In this document: positions 15,128 through 23,186 of the stretch, in pieces
How positions within the stretch are numbered: the stretch's first letter is position 1
Layout of the letters: each line of letters starts with the position of its first letter
Made by a program: the position numbers and the translations under genes
NCBI GenBank assembly: GCA_025351745.1
Contig: JANXVI010000026.1
Span: 1-49,222, forward strand
Source of the DNA: Rhodoferax sp.
GTDB taxonomy: Bacteria > Pseudomonadota > Gammaproteobacteria > Burkholderiales > Burkholderiaceae_C
Length of the DNA: 49,222 nucleotides
Direction: 5' to 3'
The notes under the pieces: generated by a model
Told to the model about the DNA's origin: nothing
Seen by the model: only the letters and a program-made list of their open reading frames with translations
The model's database searches: none

Positions 15128-17319
15128 ACATGGGCGATCCCATCCAAAAAACTGGCTCCAAGTGGGTCCAATGGATCATCATCTTTGCGCTCGTATTGGT
15201 AGCCATCTTCCTTTACCGCCATTACCAGCTCGGCCAGTACTTGAACCTGGACGCTTTGAAGCGCAGCCGCGATGCGCTGAACGCCCACTACCAAGCCAGT
15301 CCAGTTGTATTTTTGTCGTTGTTTTTTATGGTCTATGTGCTGAGCACTGCGCTGTCCGTCCCAGGCGCCGCCACCATTCTGACCATCGCTTCCGGGGCCA
15401 TGTTTGGCGTCCTGGTCGGCACGGTGCTGGTGTCCTTTGCCTCAACCATTGGTGCCACTTTGGCGTTCTTGACCGCCCGCTATCTGCTGCGCGACTTTGT
15501 GCAGGCTAAGTTCGGGGACCGCCTGACTGCTATCAACGACGGCATGCGCAGGGACGGAGCGCTCTACATGTTGACCTTGCGCCTCCTGCCCATTTTTCCG
15601 TTTTTCGCCGTGAATTTACTCGCCGGTTTGACAAGCATCAGCACCGCTCGCTATTTCGTTTTCAGCCAAATTGGCATGCTGGCGGGCACATTGGTGTATG
15701 TGAATGCGGGCACCCAATTGGCAGGCATTAGCAAGGTGTCCGACATTTTGTCTCCAGGCTTGCTGTTTGGTTTTGTGCTCTTGGGTATTTTTCCTTTCAT
15801 CGCAAAGGGCATCGTTAGCCTTCTGAAGGCCCGCAAGGTCTATGCGAAATGGCAGAAGCCCGCGAAGTTTGACCGCAACATGGTGGTAATTGGCGGTGGC
15901 TCGGGTGGCCTCGTGTCGGCCTTGATCGCCGCCGCGGTCAAATCCAAAGTGACCCTGGTCGAGGGTCACAAGATGGGTGGCGACTGCCTGAATTTTGGTT
16001 GTGTCCCGAGCAAAGCCTTGATCAAAAGCGCCACGGTAGCGCATCAGATGAAACACGGTGCCAAATACGGGCTGAGCAACACCGAACCCACATTCAGTTT
16101 CAAAGCCACCATGGCGCGCGTGCACCACATCATCGCCGAGATAGCCCCGCACGACAGCGTAGAACGGTTCACCGGGCTTGGTGTCGAGGTGCTCCAGGGA
16201 CACGCCAAGATCGTGGACCCTTGGACGGTGGACGTGACGCTGCACGACGGCACCCTTCAACGACTCACCACCAAAAGCATCGTGATTGCTACTGGGGCAC
16301 GTCCGTTTGTCCCGCCGTTGCCGGGTATTGAAGATATTGGATATGTCACCAGCGACACACTATGGGACGAATTTGCCACACTTGACGAAGTACCAAAACG
16401 CCTCGTGGTGCTGGGCGGCGGTCCGATCGGGTGTGAGTTGGCGCAGTGTTTTCAGCGTCTGGGCTCTCAGGTCATACAGATCGAGATGGCGCCCCGCATC
16501 ATGATCCGCGAAGACGAAGAGGTCTCTGAACTGGCGCGTAAGTCCCTGGAGGCCGATGGCGTAGAAGTACTAACCGCGCACAAGGCCTTGCGGTTTGAGC
16601 GACAGGGCGATGTAAAAACGATCATCGTAGAACACCGCGGAAAGGATATCCGCATCGCGTTTGATGCGCTGCTGTGCGCGGTAGGCCGATCGGCTCGGCT
16701 CACGGGCTTTGGCCTGGAAGAATTGGGGGTCGCAACCGGCCGGGTGGTGACCACCAATGAGTATCTGGAAACCAATTACCCCAACATTTTTGCCGTAGGG
16801 GACGTGGCCGGGCCCTATCAATTTACCCACACTGCGGCGCACCAGGCCTGGTACGCAGCGGTGAATGCATTGTTTGGTGTGGTCAAGAAATTCAAGGTCG
16901 ACTACCGCGTGATTCCATGGACTACGTTCATCGACCCCGAGGTTGCACGCGTCGGTTTGAACGAGCAAGAGGCCAAAGAAAAGAACATTGCTTACGAGGT
17001 CACCAAGTTCGACATCGCTGAGTTGGACCGCGCGATTGCCGACAGTGCGGCCGTTGGCTTTGTGAAGGTACTGACCGTGCCGGGCAAAGACAAGATACTG
17101 GGAGTGACCATCGTTGGTGCCCATGCGGGTGATTTGCTCGCTGAGTACGTGATGGCGATGAAGCACGGTTTGGGCCTCAACAAGGTCCTGGGCACCATCC
17201 ATACCTACCCGACCATGGCCGAGGCCAATAAGTATGCGGCGGGCGAATGGAAGAAGGCCCATGCGCCCAAGGGCCTGCTGGTATGGGTGGGGCGCTTCCA
17301 CGATTGGCGCCGTGGCTGA
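15124..17319 (+). CDS. Fusion of a TVP38/DedA membrane domain with a mercuric-reductase-like flavoprotein
   Basis: The 731-residue protein has two parts. Residues 1-240 hold about six helices of a TVP38/TMEM64 (DedA-like) membrane protein, with SVPGAATILTIASGAMFG and LRLLPIFPFFAVN. Residues 255-731 are a class I pyridine nucleotide-disulphide oxidoreductase: FAD site VVIGGGSGGLVSA, redox pair C288/C293 (GGDCLNFGCVPSK), NAD(P) site VVLGGGPIGCELA, FAD site NIFAVGDVAG and C-terminal HTYPTMAEA. The flavoenzyme half resembles MerA and dihydrolipoamide dehydrogenase and lacks an N-terminal metal-binding domain. It is coupled to arsS by an ATGA overlap, which suggests reduction of an arsenic or thiol intermediate at the membrane. 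That role is inference. Confidence 0.88.
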   Translation: MNMGDPIQKTGSKWVQWIIIFALVLVAIFLYRHYQLGQYLNLDALKRSRDALNAHYQASPVVFLSLFFMVYVLSTALSVPGAATILTIASGAMFGVLVGTVLVSFASTIGATLAFLTARYLLRDFVQAKFGDRLTAINDGMRRDGALYMLTLRLLPIFPFFAVNLLAGLTSISTARYFVFSQIGMLAGTLVYVNAGTQLAGISKVSDILSPGLLFGFVLLGIFPFIAKGIVSLLKARKVYAKWQKPAKFDRNMVVIGGGSGGLVSALIAAAVKSKVTLVEGHKMGGDCLNFGCVPSKALIKSATVAHQMKHGAKYGLSNTEPTFSFKATMARVHHIIAEIAPHDSVERFTGLGVEVLQGHAKIVDPWTVDVTLHDGTLQRLTTKSIVIATGARPFVPPLPGIEDIGYVTSDTLWDEFATLDEVPKRLVVLGGGPIGCELAQCFQRLGSQVIQIEMAPRIMIREDEEVSELARKSLEADGVEVLTAHKALRFERQGDVKTIIVEHRGKDIRIAFDALLCAVGRSARLTGFGLEELGVATGRVVTTNEYLETNYPNIFAVGDVAGPYQFTHTAAHQAWYAAVNALFGVVKKFKVDYRVIPWTTFIDPEVARVGLNEQEAKEKNIAYEVTKFDIAELDRAIADSAAVGFVKVLTVPGKDKILGVTIVGAHAGDLLAEYVMAMKHGLGLNKVLGTIHTYPTMAEANKYAAGEWKKAHAPKGLLVWVGRFHDWRRG

Positions 17320-17340
17320 GTCGTACACCATTCGTGCGGA

Positions 17341-18021
17341 ATGATTAACCCCGTTCTGTCCATTGTTGTGCCGGTCCTCAACGAGGCCGCCACCATCCAA
17401 TCGACGTTGCAGTCCCTTGCGCCGCTGCGCGCGCGGGGGGCGCAGGTTATCGTGGTGGACGGCGCGAGCACAGACGACACCCTGGACCTGGCGCAGCCCC
17501 TGGCCGACATCGCCATTCAAGGGCCTCGTGGACGCGCGCGGCAAATGAACGCGGGTGCAGCAAAGGCGCAAGGTTCCGTGCTGCTGTTCTTGCATGCGGA
17601 TACGCTTCTGCCCGTAGGTGCAGACGCACTGGTTCTGGCTGCCATGCAAGCCGGTGCAAAGTGGGGTCGCTTTGATGTGCACATTGATGCCCGCTCACCC
17701 ATGCTGGCGCTGGTAGCGACCCTGATGAACCTGCGCTCACGCATAAGCGGCATCGCCACAGGTGACCAGGCGATCTTTGTGCAGCGTGCCACCTTTGAGG
17801 CCGTGGGGGGCTTTCCAGACCAGCCCCTGATGGAAGACATCGAGTTGTCCAAACGCCTGCGTCGCATAGCGCCTCCAGCAAACCTGCGCGCACGGGTGCG
17901 GACGTCCGGACGGAGATGGGAAGCACGCGGCATCTGGCGCACGATCGGGCTCATGTGGTTCCTGCGCTGGCGTTACTGGCGGGGTGATTCGCCCGAACAA
18001 TTGGCACGAGCCTACCAGTGA
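17341..18021 (+). CDS. TIGR04283 arsenosugar-type glycosyltransferase (GT2)
   Basis: The 226-residue protein is a GT-A transferase: SIVVPVLNEAATI at the start, VIVVDGASTDDT (acidic sugar-nucleotide loop), GRARQMNAGA and LLFLHADTLLP (DxD-like HAD), then GDQAIFVQRATFEAVGGFPDQPLMEDIELSKRL. This is the TIGR04283 pattern. Its neighbours are the ArsS operon genes, and TIGR04282 follows with a GTGA overlap (GTG 18018, TGA 18019-18021). It probably adds or rearranges a sugar or glycerol unit on the arsenoribose product. The acceptor is not shown by sequence. Confidence 0.88.
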   Translation: MINPVLSIVVPVLNEAATIQSTLQSLAPLRARGAQVIVVDGASTDDTLDLAQPLADIAIQGPRGRARQMNAGAAKAQGSVLLFLHADTLLPVGADALVLAAMQAGAKWGRFDVHIDARSPMLALVATLMNLRSRISGIATGDQAIFVQRATFEAVGGFPDQPLMEDIELSKRLRRIAPPANLRARVRTSGRRWEARGIWRTIGLMWFLRWRYWRGDSPEQLARAYQ

Positions 18022-18632
18022 GTACCGCATTGATTATTTTTGCCAAGGCACCGGTCGCAGGTTTTGCCAAGACCCGGTTGATCCCGGCGCTGGGCGCACA
18101 AGGCGCGGCCGCATTGGCCCACAAGCTGCTCGACCACACGGTAGCGCACGCCCTTGCGGCAGGCTTCGACCAAGTGCAGCTATGCGTCACACCCGACGCC
18201 AACCATCCAGCCTTTCAGCGACTCGCAAGCCAATCGCGAAGGAAGCTGCAATTGTCCTTGCAAGGCGTGGGCGACCTGGGGCAGCGCATGGACCGTGCGC
18301 TCACGGACGCCTTACACTACCATGCTCGTGCCATCCTCATTGGAACGGATGCGCCAGACCTCGATACATGTACCCTGCAAGCAGCCGCGCAAGCACTTGT
18401 CGACCACGACGCAGTTTTTGTGCCAGCGCTGGATGGCGGCTACGCGATGGTTGGGCTCACCAGGGCGCAGCCAGACCTGTTCACAGACATGAGATGGAGT
18501 ACAGCGCAGGTGATGAACGAGTCGCGCATCCGCGCGCGGCGCATAGGATTGCGGTGGAAAGAGCTGGACCCCGTAGCCGATGTCGATGAGCCCTCGGATC
18601 TAGTGCATGTGCCAACCGGATGGTTGCCATGA
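18018..18632 (+). CDS. TIGR04282 arsenosugar-type transferase (DUF2064)
   Basis: The 204-residue protein resembles the DUF2064 nucleotidyl/glycosyl transferase-like family: IIFAKAPVAGFAKTRLIPALG, then GTDAPDL and PALDGGYAMVGL (DGGY motif), ending WKELDPVADVDEPSDL. Members are found next to TIGR04283 transferases in arsenosugar and other natural-product loci. GTG at 18018 overlaps the preceding stop, which supports translational coupling and fixes the start. The fold is that of nucleotidyltransferases such as MobA, so it may activate a sugar phosphate rather than transfer one. Confidence 0.85.
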   Translation: MSTALIIFAKAPVAGFAKTRLIPALGAQGAAALAHKLLDHTVAHALAAGFDQVQLCVTPDANHPAFQRLASQSRRKLQLSLQGVGDLGQRMDRALTDALHYHARAILIGTDAPDLDTCTLQAAAQALVDHDAVFVPALDGGYAMVGLTRAQPDLFTDMRWSTAQVMNESRIRARRIGLRWKELDPVADVDEPSDLVHVPTGWLP

Positions 18633-18708
18633 GGCATCGGGTTTTGGAAGGCGCAGGGCACAGACAAATATATCGTCTACCCATCCCAACATCATCAGGA
18701 CAAAAACC

Positions 18709-19611
18709 ATGCACTTTTTACGACGCAATGTGATTGCAGCGGCCAGCGTGACGGCCCTCACCCTCGCACTTGCCAGCGGTAACGTCTGCGCGCAGGGCGC
18801 CCCACTCAAGTTAGGCGTTGGCATGTTTCAACCCGACCGAGAGAAGAACGATGCGACCTACCGCCCGCTGACCGACTACCTTGCCAAAGCACTGGGCCGG
18901 CCCGTGGAATTGCGTACGGTTGACAGTTGGGAGGGTTTGGCCAAAAGCCTGGCCAATGGAGAAACCGACATTGCATTGATGGGTCCATGGGGCTATGTGT
19001 TGGCCAACCATTTTTCGGACGCACAAGTGATATCCACCATCCTGTACCAAGGCAAGCCCGAATACTTTGCCATGATGGTCACGCACCCAGAATCGGGGCT
19101 GACCAGCGTGCAAGACCTGTTGGGTCCCAAGGGAAAAGGCCGCAGCTTTGCATTTGGCGACAAAGGCTCCACGTCGGGCTACCTCATTCCGCTGCACTTC
19201 TTCATGCAACAGGGCATTGACCCGGAGAAACATTTCGGGCGGGTGCTGTACACCAAGCACCAGGCGATCGAAACCCAGGTGGCGGCTGGGCAACTCGATG
19301 CTGGAGCAGACTACAACCGCAACCGAACGGCGATGATTGACCAGGGCATGCTCAAGGCCGAGCGCAGCGTCGTCATCTGGCAATCTGCGCCCTTACCCAA
19401 TGATGCATTGGCTGTGAGCAGCAACCTTTTCAAGGACAAGGCACTTGTCTTGCGTTTGCAAGGCGCGCTGGCGCAGATTGGCCCGTTACTCAAGACACAG
19501 CCCAACCTTCTGCCTGCAAATTACACTGGCTTTGTGAACACCGACAATGCGTTTTACAAGTCTATTCGCGATGCCGGTCTGGCCACCGGAAAGCTCACAC
19601 CCAAGTCGTAA
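18709..19611 (+). CDS. Phosphonate/phosphite-type ABC transporter binding protein (PhnD family)
   Basis: The 300-residue protein has a signal peptide (cleavage near NVCAQ) and the type II periplasmic-binding fold of the PhnD/PtxB family: LKLGVGMFQPDREKNDATYRPLTDYLAKALGRPVEL, then DIALMGPWGYVLAN, FAFGDKGSTSGYLIPLHFF and DAGADYNR. The family binds phosphonates, phosphite or hypophosphite, and the phosphate-like anion pocket could fit a (methyl)arsonate or a phospho-sugar. The ATG at 18709 has a TCAGGA site 8 bases upstream. It is the binding component for the PhnE and PhnC proteins that follow. Which anion it binds here is not decided by sequence. Confidence 0.85.
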   Translation: MHFLRRNVIAAASVTALTLALASGNVCAQGAPLKLGVGMFQPDREKNDATYRPLTDYLAKALGRPVELRTVDSWEGLAKSLANGETDIALMGPWGYVLANHFSDAQVISTILYQGKPEYFAMMVTHPESGLTSVQDLLGPKGKGRSFAFGDKGSTSGYLIPLHFFMQQGIDPEKHFGRVLYTKHQAIETQVAAGQLDAGADYNRNRTAMIDQGMLKAERSVVIWQSAPLPNDALAVSSNLFKDKALVLRLQGALAQIGPLLKTQPNLLPANYTGFVNTDNAFYKSIRDAGLATGKLTPKS

Positions 19612-19618
19612 TCGGTCC

Positions 19619-20509
19619 ATGGCCGCTCGCACACCGTCAAGGTTCAATCGCGCGCTCAGGGGTCGGATCGGCTTTGCAAGCCTGGTCGTTTTTTATGGTG
19701 CCGTCGTGGGTATCTGCCTGGTCAGTTTGATTTACGCGGGAGACTTATCGTGGGGACGCAATCCGTGGAACAACTTGGGGAAATCGGTTGGCGAATTTTC
19801 CCACCCGAGCTTTCTGGACGCGTGGTTTGGCAATGAACGGCTGGAGTACCGCAGCAGTGATGGCAGCTTGTTACGGGTAGAAAATCGACGCCAGGTGGAG
19901 ACGCAGTTTCTATGGGCACTCGTTCGTGCCACCTGGACCACATTGCAAATTGCGACGCTAGGCTCCCTTCTGGCCGCCTTGTTGGCATTCCCCCTGGGGC
20001 TCTTGGCGGCGCGCAACCTGCGGGCGCCAAAACTGCTGTCGCGCGCCGCGAGTTCCGTGTTGGATGTGGCGCGTGCAGTGCATACCTTGGTCTTTGGACT
20101 GATTCTGGTTGGAATTGTGGGCTTGGGGCCGATGGCCGGCATCTTGGCCATCGCACTGCATTCCATGGGTACCTACGGAAAGCTGTATGCGGAGAGCATT
20201 GAAACCCTCGACATGGGCGCAGTCGATGCCGTGCGCGCTACCGGAGCTTCGGAGTCACAGGTCTTTTTCAGCGCCGTGTGGCCGTCTGTGTTGCCACAGT
20301 TCGTCAGCAACCACCTGTACGTGTGGGAGTTCAACATTCGCGATTCAACCATTTTGGGTCTGATCGGTGCTGGCGGATTGGGGCTGCTGATTTCTGAAGC
20401 TGTCAGCCTGTTTCAGTGGGGACGGCTGGGCACCATCCTGATCGTAGTAATTGCCTTGGTCACCATTTTTGACACGTTCTCGCGTCGCATTCGGCAGGCG
20501 TTGCTATGA
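19619..20509 (+). CDS. ABC transporter permease, PhnE family
   Basis: The 296-residue permease has about six hydrophobic segments and the EAA loop (around GAVDAVRATGASESQVFFSAVWPSVLPQFVSN) that contacts the ATPase. After the first helix there is a periplasmic-side segment of about 65 residues (residues 45-110), typical of PhnE-type permeases, that may touch the binding protein. The ATG at 19619 follows the binding-protein stop by 7 bases. A longer in-frame start (19547) would overlap phnD and is unlikely. Its stop overlaps the ATPase gene as ATGA. Confidence 0.85.
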   Translation: MAARTPSRFNRALRGRIGFASLVVFYGAVVGICLVSLIYAGDLSWGRNPWNNLGKSVGEFSHPSFLDAWFGNERLEYRSSDGSLLRVENRRQVETQFLWALVRATWTTLQIATLGSLLAALLAFPLGLLAARNLRAPKLLSRAASSVLDVARAVHTLVFGLILVGIVGLGPMAGILAIALHSMGTYGKLYAESIETLDMGAVDAVRATGASESQVFFSAVWPSVLPQFVSNHLYVWEFNIRDSTILGLIGAGGLGLLISEAVSLFQWGRLGTILIVVIALVTIFDTFSRRIRQALL

Positions 20510-22368
20510 GCCAGGTGTCCGTAAAACTGGCGATTGAGGTCCACGACCTGGAGGTCACCGTCGGTCAACGTCGAATATTGCACATTTCAGAACTTCGCAT
20601 CGCACGTGGCGAACGCGTCGCAATCATCGGCCCCAACGGTGCAGGCAAAAGCAGTTTGTTGCGTGTGTTGGGTGGTTCCCTGACACCGAGCCATGGTCGT
20701 GTCATGGTGCTGGGACGGAACCTCGCATCGGCGAGCGGTATCGCAATGTCTCGCAGCGAGTGGCGCCAACTGCGCGCCGAAGTGGGTCAGGTGATGCAGG
20801 GCCTGCATCTGGTGCCTCGTTTGACAGCGTTGGAAAACGTGGTACTGGGCGCTTTGGCACGCACTGGCGTCATGCCCGTCTGGCGCAGCTGGACGCGCAT
20901 GTACCCTGCGCCGCTGATCGAAGAAGCAATGCAGGCGCTCGATGCACTGGGCTTGTCAGGTCACGCACAGACCCGCACCGACAAACTCTCCGGCGGCGAA
21001 CGCCAAAAGATCAGCCTGGCGCGGCTCAAGCTACAACACCCGCGTCTGGTATTGGCGGACGAACCCACATCCGCGCTCGACCCCAACGCCACATATGAAG
21101 CCTGCCGCTCGCTGCTTGCAACGGCAAAAGGTGCCACCCTGATCAGCGTGGTGCACAACCCCGATTTACTTGCGTCGCTGGCTGACCGGGTGATTGCTTT
21201 GGGCAATGGCGAGATCATCTTTGACCTGCCGCTACACGCACTTACCCCGCAACACCTGCAATCCCTGTATGCTGATACCCCGTCCGTTTCGAACCTTCTG
21301 GCCGCGGGTGCACTGCCGGTAGCGCAGCCCGAAACACAGCCCTCAGTCCATGCAGATGCGGATGGCCCAGGGCGCAGCTGTCCGCTGCACTACCAGTACG
21401 GGCCTGCGGTGTTCAAGACCGACATCCCCGGTCACTTGGCAAACCTCGATGTGTTGTATGTGGTGGGTGGGCTGTATGGCAATGAATCGGCACTGCACGA
21501 GGTGCTGCGGCTCTTCGCGCAGGAGACAGGTCGCAAACGGCTGGTCTTCAACGGTGACTTCCATTGGTTTGATGCCGACCCCGCCATCTTTGCCCGCATT
21601 CAAGAAACGGTTTTGTCACATACCGCGCTACGCGGCAACGTGGAAACCGAACTGGCCGAAGAAACCCCGGACAGCGATGCAGGCTGCGGCTGTGCCTACC
21701 CAGACTGGGTGGGTGACGACGTTGTGCTGCGCTCCAACCGCATCCTGAACCACCTGCGGGGTGCAACGACGCCTGCGCAGCGCCTCGCACTGGCCGCCTT
21801 GCCCATGTGGGCAGTGGTCTCCGTGGGGGCAGAGCGCGTCGGCATCGTGCATGGCGACGCCCAGTCCCTGGCGGGCTGGGGTTTTGCGCAAGAGCATCTG
21901 GGCAATGCGCAGCACTTGGACCTGGTGCGCCAGTGGTTTGACAAGGCGGGAGTCGCCGTGTTTTCCAGTAGCCACACGTGCCTTCCTGTGTTTCAGCAGG
22001 TGGTGGTTCCCGGTCGGGCTCAAGCAGCCTGGGTTTTGAACAACGGTGCGGCGGGCATGCCCAATTTCAAAGGCGATACCGCGGGACTATTGACCCGCAT
22101 TGCCACCCGCGCCTTTGATGGCCCCCAGCGCCGCGCCGGGCACATGCACAATGGCGTGTTCATGGACGCTGTGGCGATTGAAACCCCTCCCCAAAAGGTC
22201 AGGCACGCGTTTTTGGCCCAGTGGCCCCCGGGTTCGGACGCCCATGCTTCCTATTTTTCACGCATCAGCGACGGCCCCGCGTATGCGGTGGACCAAGTTA
22301 TTCGTTTGGAGAAAACACCATGCTCGCCATCATTGGAGGCACCGGCCTCTACGACCTGCCCGGCCTGA
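20506..22368 (+). CDS. Fusion of a PhnC-type ABC ATPase with a metallophosphoesterase-like domain
   Basis: This 620-residue protein has two halves. Residues 1-265 are a PhnC-like ATPase (Walker A GPNGAGKSS, signature LSGGERQ, Walker B LVLADEPTSALD, H-loop VVHNPD). After a linker, residues 305-610 resemble a calcineurin-like phosphoesterase: VVGGLYGNESALHEVL, FNGDFHWFDADP, LRGNVE, GIVHGDAQSLAGWG and SSSHTCLP. The usual first metal motif DxHGN is GGLYGN, so Asp and His are missing, and GNHD is GNVE, so metal binding is doubtful. A CGCAYPDW stretch adds cysteines. The start overlaps phnE, and the 3' end overlaps the phosphorylase by 49 bases. The family half is certain for the ATPase and likely for the second domain. 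Confidence 0.8.
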   Translation: MSQVSVKLAIEVHDLEVTVGQRRILHISELRIARGERVAIIGPNGAGKSSLLRVLGGSLTPSHGRVMVLGRNLASASGIAMSRSEWRQLRAEVGQVMQGLHLVPRLTALENVVLGALARTGVMPVWRSWTRMYPAPLIEEAMQALDALGLSGHAQTRTDKLSGGERQKISLARLKLQHPRLVLADEPTSALDPNATYEACRSLLATAKGATLISVVHNPDLLASLADRVIALGNGEIIFDLPLHALTPQHLQSLYADTPSVSNLLAAGALPVAQPETQPSVHADADGPGRSCPLHYQYGPAVFKTDIPGHLANLDVLYVVGGLYGNESALHEVLRLFAQETGRKRLVFNGDFHWFDADPAIFARIQETVLSHTALRGNVETELAEETPDSDAGCGCAYPDWVGDDVVLRSNRILNHLRGATTPAQRLALAALPMWAVVSVGAERVGIVHGDAQSLAGWGFAQEHLGNAQHLDLVRQWFDKAGVAVFSSSHTCLPVFQQVVVPGRAQAAWVLNNGAAGMPNFKGDTAGLLTRIATRAFDGPQRRAGHMHNGVFMDAVAIETPPQKVRHAFLAQWPPGSDAHASYFSRISDGPAYAVDQVIRLEKTPCSPSLEAPASTTCPA

Positions 22369-23165
22369 CCATCAGCCAGCGCATCGCACAACCTACGCCC
22401 TTTGGCCAGCCCTCGGGCGAGATTCTGCTGGGGCGTTTGCATGACCACGACGTGATGTTCTTGGCCCGCCACGGCAGCGGCCACCGCTTGCTGCCGCACG
22501 AGGTGAACTACCGCGCCAACATTTATGCGCTCAAACAAGCGGGGGCCACCATGCTGCTGGGTTTCTCGGCGGTGGGCAGCCTGGCGCTGCAGGTCAAGCC
22601 GGGCGACATCGCCATGCCGGAGCAATACTTTGACTGGACACGCGGTCAACGCGAACGCACGTTTTTTGGCAACGGCGTGGCAGCCCACATCTCGACCGCC
22701 AAACCGGTCAGTGCTGCGTTGGTCGACGCGGTGCAAGCTGCTGCCCAACGTATCGGCCTTGGTTTACACCGGGGACTGACCTATGCCTGTGTCGAGGGGC
22801 CACGCCTGGGCACCCAGGCCGAAAGCCAATTCATGCGCCAGGCCGGCTGCCATTTGGTGGGCATGACCAATGTGCCAGAAGCTTTCTTGGCCCGCGAGGC
22901 CCAAATGGCTTACGCCACGATAGGCCTGGTGACGGACTACGACTGTTGGCTCGACGACCCGGCGCAGCACGTCAGTGTGACCGCGATTTTTGAGCTGTAT
23001 GGCAAAACGCTGGCAAAGGCCGCCAAGGTGCTGGACGCCTTGTTGCAAGCACCGCTGCCCGAGCGCGAGCCTTCTATCCGCAACGCACTGGCAAGCGCCA
23101 TGATGACGCCGGACGCGGCACTGACACCCGAACAATTGCAATGGATGGATGTGCTGCGGCGGTAA
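22320..23165 (+). CDS. MTAP/MTIP-type purine nucleoside phosphorylase
   Basis: The 281-residue protein shows the methylthioadenosine phosphorylase motifs: IIGGTGLYDLPG, ARHGSGHRLLPHEVNYRANIYALK, LLGFSAVGSL, CVEGPRLGTQAES, MTNVPEAFLAREA and VTDYDCW. These enzymes split 5'-methylthio-adenosine or -inosine with phosphate to give the base and the sugar 1-phosphate. In this operon the likely natural substrate is the analogous 5'-deoxy-5'-arsenyl adenosine made by ArsS, but recycling of methylthioadenosine cannot be excluded. A TTTGGAG ribosome-binding site lies 8 bases before the ATG. It is the last gene of the operon. The next gene is convergent 21 bases on. Confidence 0.85.
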   Translation: MLAIIGGTGLYDLPGLTISQRIAQPTPFGQPSGEILLGRLHDHDVMFLARHGSGHRLLPHEVNYRANIYALKQAGATMLLGFSAVGSLALQVKPGDIAMPEQYFDWTRGQRERTFFGNGVAAHISTAKPVSAALVDAVQAAAQRIGLGLHRGLTYACVEGPRLGTQAESQFMRQAGCHLVGMTNVPEAFLAREAQMAYATIGLVTDYDCWLDDPAQHVSVTAIFELYGKTLAKAAKVLDALLQAPLPEREPSIRNALASAMMTPDAALTPEQLQWMDVLRR

Positions 23166-23186
23166 TGTGCTGCGGCCTTGGTACCG

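Noticed and set aside
20506..22368. Two separate genes for ATPase and phosphoesterase
   Set aside because: The frame is open through the linker, and no internal start with a strong ribosome-binding site is needed, so a fusion is the simplest reading.
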